Assembly: GCA_028820215.1 (NCBI GenBank)
Contig: JAPPKD010000169.1
Span: 1-42,218 of the forward strand
DNA: 42,218 bases
Source: Spirochaetaceae bacterium
GTDB lineage: Bacteria; Spirochaetota; Spirochaetia; SZUA-6; Bin103
Direction: 5' to 3'
Below are positions 7,980 to 16,109 of this stretch, one piece after another. The notes beneath the pieces are model-generated. The model worked only from the letters and a program-made list of their open reading frames with translations, did no database searches and was not told the origin of the DNA. How positions within the stretch are numbered: the first letter of the stretch is position 1; each line of letters starts with the position of its first letter. The translations under genes and the position numbers were made by a program.

Positions 7980-8789
7980 CTACGGAGTCTGTCCGACGTG
8001 CCGTGAGGCCGGCAAGGCATCGCCAGACGACCGCGCCAGCATGTCCGCCGTGACTCCGAACACGGCTCGCAGCCGCTTCTGTACCTGCGGATCGCGGAAG
8101 TGCGGGCGCCAGACGAGCTCGCTCAGCGAATCGCTCACCACGCAGAGCCCCGCTGCCGCGACGCCGCGCACCTGTGCCGCGGCGTACACGGCGGCAAGCT
8201 CCATCTCCACCGCCAGCACGCCCGCGGCCTGCATCTCCCCCACCTCGGCCTCGGTCTCCCGGAAGGGAGCGTCCGTGGTCCAGCTCCCGCCGCTTACGGA
8301 TTCGATCTCGGCAGCCGCCAACGCTCGCCGGCAGGCATCCAGCAACTCGGGGTCGGCCCGAGCTTCCGCTTCCGCCCGGAGGTAATGGTAGGAGGTGCCC
8401 TCGTCCCGGATCGCGCGATCGCACACCAGCACGTCGCCGGGGTGCAGGTCGGGCTGCAGCGAGCCCGCGTACCCGACCACCACAATGCGCCGCGCACCCA
8501 GCGCGACACACATCTCCAAACAGACCACCGCCGCCGGCGCCCCGACTCCGAATCCGCCGGCAACGGCGACCGGAGCGTCGCCGCGATCCAGGACGATGAA
8601 CGGCGCGCGATCGCCGGTCTCCTTGCGCACGGCGGCGGCGTTCAACTCTCGCCACAGGCTCTTCTGATAGAGGAGGATCAGGTCAGGCGGACACTCCGGC
8701 GGAGCGCCCTGCCGGCCAGCCTCGATCGCCCGGCGGGCCGTGATGATCGCCCGGCTGCCGTACTTGGTGGGACAGTGCGGAAGTGGCAT
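7980..8789 (-). CDS. Nucleoside phosphorylase (PNP/UDP phosphorylase family)
   Basis: 269 residues. Such enzymes split nucleosides with phosphate into base and ribose-1-phosphate. Family motifs are clear: GGFGVGAPAA (phosphate loop), VVVGYAGSLQPDLHPGDVLV (central strand and GD turn), the AVEMELAAVYAAA helix with the ribose-binding glutamate, and CVVSDSL near the C-terminus. Uridine-phosphorylase-like members share these, but base specificity cannot be told. The ATG at 8789 gives a normal family length, and a TAGGAT hexamer ends only five bases upstream, which suggests a leaderless transcript and a separate promoter inside the minus-strand run. It precedes the glycosyl-hydrolase-like gene by ten bases, so the two are co-transcribed. 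Confidence 0.85.
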   Translation of the reverse strand: MPLPHCPTKYGSRAIITARRAIEAGRQGAPPECPPDLILLYQKSLWRELNAAAVRKETGDRAPFIVLDRGDAPVAVAGGFGVGAPAAVVCLEMCVALGARRIVVVGYAGSLQPDLHPGDVLVCDRAIRDEGTSYHYLRAEAEARADPELLDACRRALAAAEIESVSGGSWTTDAPFRETEAEVGEMQAAGVLAVEMELAAVYAAAQVRGVAAAGLCVVSDSLSELVWRPHFRDPQVQKRLRAVFGVTADMLARSSGDALPASRHVGQTP

Positions 8790-8794
8790 GGCCG

Positions 8795-8800
8795 ATCCTA
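8795..8800 (-). promoter_or_regulatory. Candidate -10 element of the nucleoside phosphorylase gene
   Basis: TAGGAT read on the minus strand, five bases before the ATG at 8789. No convincing -35 was found. It fits the TAnnnT-then-start pattern seen at several other genes in the window. Confidence 0.35.
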
Positions 8801-8854
8801 CCGGACACGTGATCGCGGCGACAGCAGCAGTGGGACACCGCGGTTGAGCGGGCG

Positions 8855-9253
8855 TCAACGAGTGCGGCCGTCGCTGGAGCTCGTCTCCCAGACCGACTTC
8901 AGAGTTTCCTGTACCGTCGCCAGATTCGCGAAGAGCGTCCGAGCCGCGTGGGCGCGCTGGACCCAGAAGCGATCCAGGGACTCCTGCAGCTCGACGGGGC
9001 GAGTGTAGTGCTGCTTGACGCCGTACATGCTTCGAATGAGCTGCACGAGCCACACGTGAGGAGCGAAGCCGATGTCGTGGACGGAAACCCTGTGTGCTCT
9101 GCAGTACTCCTTGACGAAGAACCTGCCCTCCGAGGTGCGCAGGGACCAGTTCCGGGTTCCACATCCTGCGTACACGCGGCTCATCGACAGCGGCCGCAGG
9201 GAGTAATTGCGGGCTACATCGGCAAGAATCGCATCCCGCTTGTCAGTCACCAC
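8855..9253 (-). pseudogene. Remnant of an APH-type phosphotransferase with its centre deleted
   Basis: 132 residues in one open frame. Residues 1-50 resemble the N-lobe of aminoglycoside/homoserine-kinase-like phosphotransferases (RNWSLRTSEGRFFVKEY, with the ATP-binding lysine in VKEY). From about residue 65 (HVWLVQLIRSMYG) it resembles the C-terminal helices of the same fold. The catalytic HGDxxxxN and metal-binding DxD segments that should lie between are missing, so some 200 codons seem to have been lost in frame. It starts with GTG and overlaps the end of the enolase-superfamily gene by 11 bases. A short stand-alone protein of unknown role is the alternative, but kinase activity is excluded by the missing residues. 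Confidence 0.55.
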
Positions 9254-10340
9254 GCGCCAGGCGCTCGATCAGATCCTCGTTCCACTCGATGCCGAGGCCG
9301 GGGCGGTCGGACATCACGATGCGGCCGTCGCGGAATTCCGGCGGCGCGACCAGCTCGTCGGACAGCAGCGCCGGGCCCATCTCCACGATCTGCCCGTTGG
9401 TGACCGCCGCGACTGCGACCGCCCCCAGGTGCGCATCGCCGTGCGGCGCCATCGGCAGGTGGTGCGCGCCGGCGTAGGCGGCGATCTTCACCCACTCGGT
9501 GAGCCCGCCGCAGACGTTGGGATCGGCCTGGATGTAGTGCGCGGCGCGCGCGTCGATCAGGTCGCGGAAGCCCCAGCGGGTGAACTCGTTCTCGCCGCTG
9601 GCGATCGGGATCGGCTGCGCGCGGGCCAGCGCCGCGCTGCCCTGCACGTCGTCCGCGTGCACGGGCTCCTCGAACCAGTAGGGGTCGTGGCGCTCGACCA
9701 GGAGCGCGAAGCGCAACGCGGTAGCGAAGTCCCAGGCGTTGTTCGCGTCGATCATGAGATCGACGTCCGGTCCGATCGCCTCGCGCACGGCGCCCACCCG
9801 CTCCGCGTCCTCGCGCAGCGTCGCCCCCGCCCAGCCGATCTTCATCTTCACCGCGCGGAAGCCCAGCTCGACCGCGTGCGCGGCCTCGGCCGCCAGCTCG
9901 GCCAACCCCTTGCCTTCCTGGTAGTAGCCGCCGGCCGCGTATGCGGGAAGCTCGCGCTGAGCGCCGCCGAGCAGCTTCCACGCTGGCTGGCCGGTCACCT
10001 TGCCGCGCAGGTCCCAGAGGGCGTTGTCGATCGCCGACATCGCGCGGATGTGCTCGCCCTTGGCGACCGGCTTGCGCCAGTTCCCTTGGTACATGCGCTG
10101 CCAGAGCGCGTCGGCGGCAAGCGGATCCTGCCCCGTCACCACGGCGGCCAACTGATCGATGAGCGCCCGGTTCGGCCCCGGCCCCGGCGCCATGCCAATC
10201 GCGCCGTCGTCGGTGGTGATGGTGAGCCGCGAGAATCCCTTGCGCCGCGGGCGGGGCGGATAGCCGATGATCCCGTTCCAGAAACCGGGCTCGGGATCGC
10301 CGTACGAGAACGCGGTCAGCGTGATGCCGGTGATGCGCAT
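9243..10340 (-). CDS. Mandelate racemase/muconate-lactonizing enzyme-type (enolase superfamily) protein
   Basis: 365 residues. These Mg-dependent enzymes abstract a proton next to a carboxylate, often as acid-sugar dehydratases or racemases. The catalytic KMK is at residues 165-167, the metal ligands are D198 (IDAN), E224 (WFEEP) and E250 (SGE), and an Asp-His pair is formed by D273 (QADPN) and H300 (APHGDAH). The combination of KxK plus Asp-His dyad points to the mandelate racemase subgroup rather than the muconate lactonizing subgroup. The ATG at 10340 lies 13 bases after the stop of the secreted ankyrin/LRR gene, and the downstream kinase remnant overlaps its end. With nearby Gfo/Idh genes, a sugar-acid pathway is likely, but the substrate is unknown. 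Confidence 0.88.
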   Translation of the reverse strand: MRITGITLTAFSYGDPEPGFWNGIIGYPPRPRRKGFSRLTITTDDGAIGMAPGPGPNRALIDQLAAVVTGQDPLAADALWQRMYQGNWRKPVAKGEHIRAMSAIDNALWDLRGKVTGQPAWKLLGGAQRELPAYAAGGYYQEGKGLAELAAEAAHAVELGFRAVKMKIGWAGATLREDAERVGAVREAIGPDVDLMIDANNAWDFATALRFALLVERHDPYWFEEPVHADDVQGSAALARAQPIPIASGENEFTRWGFRDLIDARAAHYIQADPNVCGGLTEWVKIAAYAGAHHLPMAPHGDAHLGAVAVAAVTNGQIVEMGPALLSDELVAPPEFRDGRIVMSDRPGLGIEWNEDLIERLARGD

Positions 10341-10353
10341 GACGATGAGCAGC

Positions 10354-13300
10354 CTACGATGGAGCGGGGCAGTCGGGTAGCTGATCCGTTTCCACTCTCA
10401 GATCCCCGTCGTCCCTGACCTGCGCCAGACGATGCGGCAGGCAGCCGGTCAAGGAGTTTTCGAACAGGTACACCTCCTCGAGGCTGTCGAGATCCCCGAG
10501 CTCGGCGGGGATCTCTCCCGTCAGGCCGTTCATGCTCACGTCGAGGATTTCGAGCGCGTGCAGCGCTCCCAGCTCAGCCGGTATCCGTCCCGTCAGGTGG
10601 TTGCCGCTCAGGTCCAGCTCCTCCAGTTCATGAAGGTCGCCGAGCTCCGCCGGTATCGTCCCGGTCAACCCGTTGTCGTGGAGCGACAGGTGGCGCAGGT
10701 TCGCGAGATTGCCGATTTCTGCGGGTATCGGTCCGTGAAGGTCGTTGCTATCCAGCGAAAGGTGCTGCAGCTCGCCGAGCTCGCCGAGCCAGGCGGGGAC
10801 GGTGCCGCCGATCCTGTTGCCATCGATGCTCAGCGCGGCGAGGTGGGCGAGCGTGGACAGTTCCCGGGGGATCGTGCCCGTCAGGCGATTGAGACGGAGA
10901 TTCAGGTTGTGCAGACGGGCGAGCTCGCCGATCTCCGGCGGGATGCCGCCGGTCAGGTCATTGTCTTCGATCCAGAGGAGGTCGAGGTCCTGCAACTCGC
11001 CGAGCGAGGGCGGGATGGTCCCGCTCAGGCGGTTGTGGCCGAGCCACAGGCTCGCCAGACGGCGCAGATTGGACAACTCGGCGGGGATGGTCCCGGTCAG
11101 GAGGTTGCGGCCCAGCCACAGCGTGGTGAGGTTGGTGAGGTCCGCCAGCGAGGACGGTATGGGACCGCTCAGCCGATTGGCGTGGAGGTAGAGGCCGCGC
11201 AGGTTGCTGAGATCCCCGAGCTCCGGGGGTATGTCGCCCGTCAACGAGTTGCCGGCCAGCGACAGGTTGCGAAGCTCGCTCAAGCCCCCGATCTCCGGCG
11301 GTATGCCTCCGCTGAGGCGGTTGTCGTCGAGCGACAGGCTGACCAGTTCGGGGATCCGGGCAAGGGCGGCGGGAATGTTCCCGGTCAGCCGGTTTCCGTC
11401 CAGGGACAGTCCCCACAGGTGGAAGAGACCGCCGAGCTCCGGCGGCACCTCACCGGTCAGCGCGTTCCTGCCCAGGTCGAGGTCCTCCAGCTCGTCGAGG
11501 TCCGCCAGCACCGCCGGCAGCTTGCCCTCAAGACCCGCTTCCCGAAGGTCCAGGCCGATCACGCGATCAGACCGGAGCGACACGCCAGTCCAGTCGCCGA
11601 TCGGCGTATCGGTGTCCCAGTCGAGGACGGCGGCTCCGCCGTCGAGGGCATCCCTAGCCTGCAGCAGCGCTTCGCAGTCGGAGACGAGTCCGGCGTCGTC
11701 CGCCACCTCACCGACGGCGACGGTGCCGGCGCACGTGACGCCCGGGATCGCCGTCTCGTCCAGCCGGGCGCCAGCATCGATGAGGATCTGCGCCACCCGA
11801 GGGTTGGAGTTGTAGGTCTCCGCGTACCGCACGGCAGTCCAGCCTTCATGGTTGCGCGCGTGGATGTCGGCGCCGGCATCGATGAGGAACAGCATCACAT
11901 CGGGATTGGGGTTGAAGGCTGCCGCCATCACGGCCGTCCAGCCGTCCAGCGTGTGCACGGCCCGAACGTCGGCGCCGGCATCCATGAGCACCCGCAGCAC
12001 GTCAGGGTTCTGGGCGTAGAGGGCCGCGGTCATCACGGCCGGTTCGCCGCCGGAGGTCAAACGGAGATTCCAGACCCCGGCGTCCCCGATCGCTTCTTCC
12101 GCAAGGCGGATCTCTTCGGGATGGCCGGGCATAGTGGAGGCCGTGATGCCGAATTCGCCGCCCGGTTTCGCTTCTGCCCCCGCGTCGAGAAAGATCCCGG
12201 TTACCTGCGGGTTCGCGTTGAATGCCGCGGCGGCCATCAAGGCCGTCCACCCCTGGCCATCGCGGACGCTAACATCGGCGCCAGCGTCGAGCAGCGCCAG
12301 GATGACGTCGAGATGCTCGTTTTCGGCTGCGGCGAGCATGAGTGCGGTAACACCGTAGTCATCGCGCGCGTGCAGATCGGCTCCGGCGTCCAGGAGCAGT
12401 CGGATCACCACCGGGTTCTCGTTGTGGCCGGCGGCGTGCATGAAGACCGTCCATCCGGAATCGTCTCGTGCATGCAGATCGGCGCCTGCGTCCAGGAGTA
12501 CACGCGCCATCTCGGGGTTCCCGTTGTAGCGCGCCGCTTCCATCAAGGCCGTGTTGCCGTTGTCGTCGCGGGCGTGAAGATCGGCCCCGGCGTCGAGCAA
12601 GACACGAACGACGTCGGAAATCTCGTTGAAGCCGGCGGCGTCCATCAGGGGGGTGTCGCCGTTGTTGTCGCGAGCCTCCAGGTCCGCTCCGGCGGCGAGC
12701 AGAATCGCAATGACCTCCGGGTTCCCACTGTTTGCCGCGGCGTTCAGGAGAGCGGTGTCTCCATCGGTATCCCGCGCATGGAGGTCGGCCCCGGCTTCGA
12801 CAAGCGCCAGCGTTATCGCCGGACTCGGGTTGTAGGCTGCGGCCGACATGAGGATGGTCCAGCCGGTGTCGTCGGGCGCGTGCAAGTCGGCTCCGGCATC
12901 GAGCAGCACCTGGATCACGGCGGGGTTCCGCGTGAACGCGGCCGCCGACATGAGTGGGGTCTCACCCTCGTCCGTGCGCGCCATGAGGTCGGCGCCGGCG
13001 TCGATCAATGCCCGGGTGACCGCGGGGTTGGGATTGAGGCCCGCTGCGGCCATCAGTGCCGTGCCGCCGCCGTCGACCGGCGCATTGACCTCCGCTCCGG
13101 CATCGGTCAGAGCCCGAACGATCTCGGGATTCGGGTTGAAAGAGGCCGCGGCCAGCAAGGCGGCGTCACCGCCACGAACGGGGCTGTCCACATCGCCGGC
13201 TTCGATCATCGCCGGCATGAGGTCGACGATGGGGCTGTGGCCGGAGATGGAGCGGAACGGGATCGCTTCGTACTCGCTGCTGGCGGAGGACTCGGCTCCA

Positions 13301-13680
13301 TGATCCAGGAGCGCGTGCACCACGTCGGGATTGGGGTTGAAGGCGGCGGCGAACATCAAGGCAGTCCAGCCGTGGGCGTCGCGCGCCCCCACGTCGGCCC
13401 CGACAGTGAGCAGCGCACGCGTTACCTCGGGGTCCAGGTTGTACCCGGCGACGTACATCAGCGGCGTCGTGTCGTGTTCGTCCCCTGCCTGGAACGGGGC
13501 GTCGGCGGCGATGGCGGCGCGCACGTCGGCGACCGTCAGATCGGTGGCGGACTCCGGAGCGGATCCGACGATCGCGAAGAACGCATCGAGAGAGTTGCCC
13601 TGCGGCGCGGCGTAAGCCGTGAGGCCGCTCGCCAACGCGAGCACGACGGCCACGTGCGACGGACGCGGGATGCTGAGCAT
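10354..13680 (-). CDS. Secreted ankyrin-repeat plus leucine-rich-repeat protein
   Basis: 1108 residues. A signal peptide (residues 1-24, cut after AYA) is followed by about 17 ankyrin-like units (67-643), a short cysteine-flanked linker resembling the cap that precedes LRRs (about 644-705, with DWDTDTPIGDWTGV), and 16 LRRs of 24 residues (706-1089) of the plant-like LxLxxNxLTGxIPxxLG type, then a C-terminal cysteine cap. Most ankyrin units are 34 residues, one longer than usual, with an NPNPEV turn; units 3 and 14 are degenerate. The ATG at 13680 has GGGAGG five bases upstream and follows the fusion-enzyme stop by ten bases, so it is translated from the same transcript. Such repeats bind proteins; action outside the cell, perhaps on a host or neighbour, is inference. 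Confidence 0.9.
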   Translation of the reverse strand: MLSIPRPSHVAVVLALASGLTAYAAPQGNSLDAFFAIVGSAPESATDLTVADVRAAIAADAPFQAGDEHDTTPLMYVAGYNLDPEVTRALLTVGADVGARDAHGWTALMFAAAFNPNPDVVHALLDHGAESSASSEYEAIPFRSISGHSPIVDLMPAMIEAGDVDSPVRGGDAALLAAASFNPNPEIVRALTDAGAEVNAPVDGGGTALMAAAGLNPNPAVTRALIDAGADLMARTDEGETPLMSAAAFTRNPAVIQVLLDAGADLHAPDDTGWTILMSAAAYNPSPAITLALVEAGADLHARDTDGDTALLNAAANSGNPEVIAILLAAGADLEARDNNGDTPLMDAAGFNEISDVVRVLLDAGADLHARDDNGNTALMEAARYNGNPEMARVLLDAGADLHARDDSGWTVFMHAAGHNENPVVIRLLLDAGADLHARDDYGVTALMLAAAENEHLDVILALLDAGADVSVRDGQGWTALMAAAAFNANPQVTGIFLDAGAEAKPGGEFGITASTMPGHPEEIRLAEEAIGDAGVWNLRLTSGGEPAVMTAALYAQNPDVLRVLMDAGADVRAVHTLDGWTAVMAAAFNPNPDVMLFLIDAGADIHARNHEGWTAVRYAETYNSNPRVAQILIDAGARLDETAIPGVTCAGTVAVGEVADDAGLVSDCEALLQARDALDGGAAVLDWDTDTPIGDWTGVSLRSDRVIGLDLREAGLEGKLPAVLADLDELEDLDLGRNALTGEVPPELGGLFHLWGLSLDGNRLTGNIPAALARIPELVSLSLDDNRLSGGIPPEIGGLSELRNLSLAGNSLTGDIPPELGDLSNLRGLYLHANRLSGPIPSSLADLTNLTTLWLGRNLLTGTIPAELSNLRRLASLWLGHNRLSGTIPPSLGELQDLDLLWIEDNDLTGGIPPEIGELARLHNLNLRLNRLTGTIPRELSTLAHLAALSIDGNRIGGTVPAWLGELGELQHLSLDSNDLHGPIPAEIGNLANLRHLSLHDNGLTGTIPAELGDLHELEELDLSGNHLTGRIPAELGALHALEILDVSMNGLTGEIPAELGDLDSLEEVYLFENSLTGCLPHRLAQVRDDGDLRVETDQLPDCPAPS
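10414..11565 (-). repeat. Sixteen 72-bp LRR-coding units
   Basis: DNA periodicity of 72 bases encodes 24-residue leucine-rich repeats ending in LTGxIPxELG. The units differ by many substitutions, so this is an old protein repeat and not a recent DNA tandem duplication. Confidence 0.9.
11752..13482 (-). repeat. About seventeen ~102-bp ankyrin-coding units
   Basis: Mostly 34-codon units with the pattern DxxGxTALMxAAxxNxNPxVxxxLLDAGADLHAR. Units 8-12 are the most alike (repeated DAGADLHARDD), which suggests more recent internal duplication there. Confidence 0.88.
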
Positions 13681-13690
13681 CGAGCCTCCC

Positions 13691-16030
13691 TCAACGGACC
13701 AGGCGCCTGAAGCCCTCCACCGGCAGCGGACCGCGCAGTCGGTCGGCGACATCGCCCTTGCGGATCGCGTCGGCGAGCTCGGCCAGGACCGGTTCCATCG
13801 CCTCTTCGTACCGGTCCAGCACCTCCTCCGTGTGTGCCACCGAGCAGTAGATCGTCGGCGGGGCCAGGAAGCCGCGCTCCAGCATCAGGTGCGTGTAGAG
13901 CGTGCTGAGTTCGCTCGCCTGCTCGTGGTCGAATGTGGCGCTGGCGATGCAGGGGTAGCTTTCGCTGACCACCATCGGCACCCCGGCGGCAGAAGCCTGC
14001 CGGCGCCACGCCGCCTTGACCCGCTCCCCCACCGCGGCGACCAGCGCCGGCACGTCGAGCCGCTGCGTCATCTTCTTTACCGCTGCCACCGCCGCCGCCG
14101 GGCCTACGCCCTCGGTCCAGTAGCTGGAGGAGATGAACGAGTGCTCGGCGCCCTCCATGGCGGCCGCGGTGCCGATCACGGCGCCGATGGCGTGGCCGTT
14201 GCCCAGGCTCTTGCCGAACGCGGCCAGGTCGGGATTCACGCCGAAGCGGGCGTGCGCGCCGGCGCGCTCCAGGCGGAAGCCGATGGACGTCTCGTCGAAG
14301 ATCAGCATCGCGCCGACGCGGTGCGCCTCGTCGCGGATGTGCTCCAGGTAGCCGGGGTCGGGGTCCTTCCCCCGACACGGTTCCATCACGACGGCAGCCA
14401 GCCGGTCGCCGTGCTCGGCGATGATGCGGTCGAACTTCTCCAGGTCGCCCCATTCGAAGACCTGCGCCGTGCCACGCAGCTCGCGCGGAACGCCGAGCGG
14501 CTCCAGGCCCGGCATCAGGTGGCCTCGGAGCGCGTCGCTCTCGCCCAAATTGGCCGCCAGGTACCAGTCGTGCCAGCCGTGGTAGCCGCTGATCGCGACG
14601 ACCGACCGGTCGGTGGTCGCGCGGGCGATGCGCACCGCCACGGTCATCGTCTCGCCGCCGGTGCGCGCCAGCCGTACCCGTTCGGCCCAGGGGTGCAGGC
14701 CGCACAGCAGGTCGGCCAGCTCCAGCTCCTCGCGCGGATTGAGGGTCGAGCAACTCCCCAGGCTAACGCGCCGGATCACCGCGCGCGTGACGTCCGGATC
14801 GCGGAACCCCAGGATGGTCGCGCCGATGCCGTGCGAGGAGCAGTCGAAGAAATGGCGTCCGGCCTCGTCCCACACCTCGCAGCCGCGCGCCTCGCGGAAG
14901 TAGGGCGGCCACTGGCCTGGCGCCATGCGGTCGGGGTTCTTGCTGAGCAGGTGATTACCGCGCGGGATGATGGTGAGCGCGCGCTCGTAGCTCTTCTGCC
15001 CCATCTCGGGATCGACTGCCCGGAGACCCAGCAGGCGCTCCGCGTTGTCGCAGAACACGTCCTGCAGGTCGGCCTCGTTCAGTCCGAACCGGTCGGCCGC
15101 GTGGAAGATGGCGCGCACCTCCTCCAGGCCGACCTGGATCGGCTGCCCGAAGAAGGCGTGGTCGTTCCACTCCACCTGGTCGGTGGCGACCCAGGCGAAG
15201 CCGCTGCCGAGCGTAATCGAGCGCCCCCGCTGGTGCGATACCGGAAAGTCGGAGCCGTACAGGAGCCGGCGCGGCCCGAACTCGTCCAGGATGGCGACCA
15301 TGGGCTCCGCCTCGCAGATCGCGGAGGTGTCGAACCAGATGTTCTGCAGGCCGCGCAGCGAGGCGATTGACTTCGTGGTGTTCGGGCCGTGGAAGCCGCG
15401 CGCGGCGTGCGCCAGGATGAGCTGAGCGTTCGGGAACCGCTCGCACTTCTCGCGGATCTGGCGCTGGTTCTCCGGGTCGTCCAGCGCGGGGTCGCGCACG
15501 ATGTGCAGCATGATGAACCAGCCGCGCTCGTCGGCGATCCGCCACGTCCAGTCCGGCAGGAACTCGTCGATGTAGGACTGCTGCGTGTCCTCGCGGGCGC
15601 TGTAGCAGTGGTAGCACTTGAAGCCGCCGATTCCCTCGCCGTCCAGGTCTCCTTCCACCTCCGCCAGCGTGGTGCTCGCAGCGACCAGGTATGCCCGGAT
15701 GGCCCGCGGATGCCCGGCGGTCTGCTCGGCGACGTACGCGTTCTTGGGGCCGATCGGCAGATCCGGCGCCGGAAAGGGCAGGACCAGGGCGCCCGCCATC
15801 CGCTCCGGGCCGCCGAGCTGCGCGCCGACGAGGTCCCGCCATTCGTCCAGGCGGACCCGCTCCGGTCCCCACTCCAGCATCGGGCCCACGCTCGGAAAGT
15901 GTTCTATATCATAGAGATGCATGTGAGCGTCGAAGACGCGCGGGGGGATGCGCGCCGCCAGCTCCGCCGCTGCCGCGCGATCCTCCTCGGTGGTGGTCCA
16001 GCCGGTTTCCAGCCGGTCTTCGGTGAGCAT
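13691..16030 (-). CDS. Fusion of an amidohydrolase-2 domain and a class III PLP aminotransferase
   Basis: 779 residues in two enzymes. Residues about 30-345 are an amidohydrolase-2 TIM barrel: HMH at 36-38, histidines in LHIVR (176) and LAHAARG (208), and metal aspartate D261 in YGSDFP. Residues about 355-779 are a class III aminotransferase like glutamate-1-semialdehyde aminomutase: SGYHGWHDW at 481-489, cofactor aspartate D579 in FDETSIGFR and the Schiff-base lysine K607 in FGKSLGNG. Both active sites look complete, so substrate channelling from hydrolysis or decarboxylation to transamination is a reasonable inference. The start at 16030 is set by GGAGG six bases upstream. It is first in a minus-strand run and is followed ten bases later by the ankyrin/LRR gene. 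The substrate is unknown. Confidence 0.88.
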   Translation of the reverse strand: MLTEDRLETGWTTTEEDRAAAAELAARIPPRVFDAHMHLYDIEHFPSVGPMLEWGPERVRLDEWRDLVGAQLGGPERMAGALVLPFPAPDLPIGPKNAYVAEQTAGHPRAIRAYLVAASTTLAEVEGDLDGEGIGGFKCYHCYSAREDTQQSYIDEFLPDWTWRIADERGWFIMLHIVRDPALDDPENQRQIREKCERFPNAQLILAHAARGFHGPNTTKSIASLRGLQNIWFDTSAICEAEPMVAILDEFGPRRLLYGSDFPVSHQRGRSITLGSGFAWVATDQVEWNDHAFFGQPIQVGLEEVRAIFHAADRFGLNEADLQDVFCDNAERLLGLRAVDPEMGQKSYERALTIIPRGNHLLSKNPDRMAPGQWPPYFREARGCEVWDEAGRHFFDCSSHGIGATILGFRDPDVTRAVIRRVSLGSCSTLNPREELELADLLCGLHPWAERVRLARTGGETMTVAVRIARATTDRSVVAISGYHGWHDWYLAANLGESDALRGHLMPGLEPLGVPRELRGTAQVFEWGDLEKFDRIIAEHGDRLAAVVMEPCRGKDPDPGYLEHIRDEAHRVGAMLIFDETSIGFRLERAGAHARFGVNPDLAAFGKSLGNGHAIGAVIGTAAAMEGAEHSFISSSYWTEGVGPAAAVAAVKKMTQRLDVPALVAAVGERVKAAWRRQASAAGVPMVVSESYPCIASATFDHEQASELSTLYTHLMLERGFLAPPTIYCSVAHTEEVLDRYEEAMEPVLAELADAIRKGDVADRLRGPLPVEGFRRLVR

Positions 16031-16057
16031 CGGGGCCTCCTTGGTCGATCGGTGCAA

Positions 16058-16063
16058 ATCGTA
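16058..16063 (-). promoter_or_regulatory. Candidate -10 element for the amidohydrolase-aminotransferase operon
   Basis: TACGAT on the minus strand about 27 bases before the ATG at 16030. No good -35 at the right distance. Weak call. Confidence 0.3.
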
Positions 16064-16073
16064 GCATGACGGG

Positions 16074-16102
16074 TTGCCACAACTTTCAGAATCTGCGATT
16101 GT
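16074..16102 (+). promoter_or_regulatory. Promoter of the MORN-repeat gene, abutting its start codon
   Basis: TTGCCA (five of six consensus bases), a 17-base spacer and GATTGT, ending seven bases before the ATG at 16110. There is no Shine-Dalgarno sequence, so a leaderless transcript is likely. Confidence 0.5.
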
Positions 16103-16109
16103 TTGTTCC

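Noticed and set aside
6278..8053. Long plus-strand open frame opposite the glycosyl-hydrolase-like gene
   Set aside because: No recognisable domain; explained as a codon-bias shadow.
10414..13482. Regular 72- and 102-base periodicity as a CRISPR or satellite array
   Set aside because: Units diverge at third positions and encode LRR and ankyrin repeats; there are no identical repeats with unique spacers.
10432..13710. A very long plus-strand open frame opposite the ankyrin/LRR gene
   Set aside because: It mirrors the repeat gene's codon pattern in GC-rich DNA, has no family features, and the minus-strand protein is clearly real.
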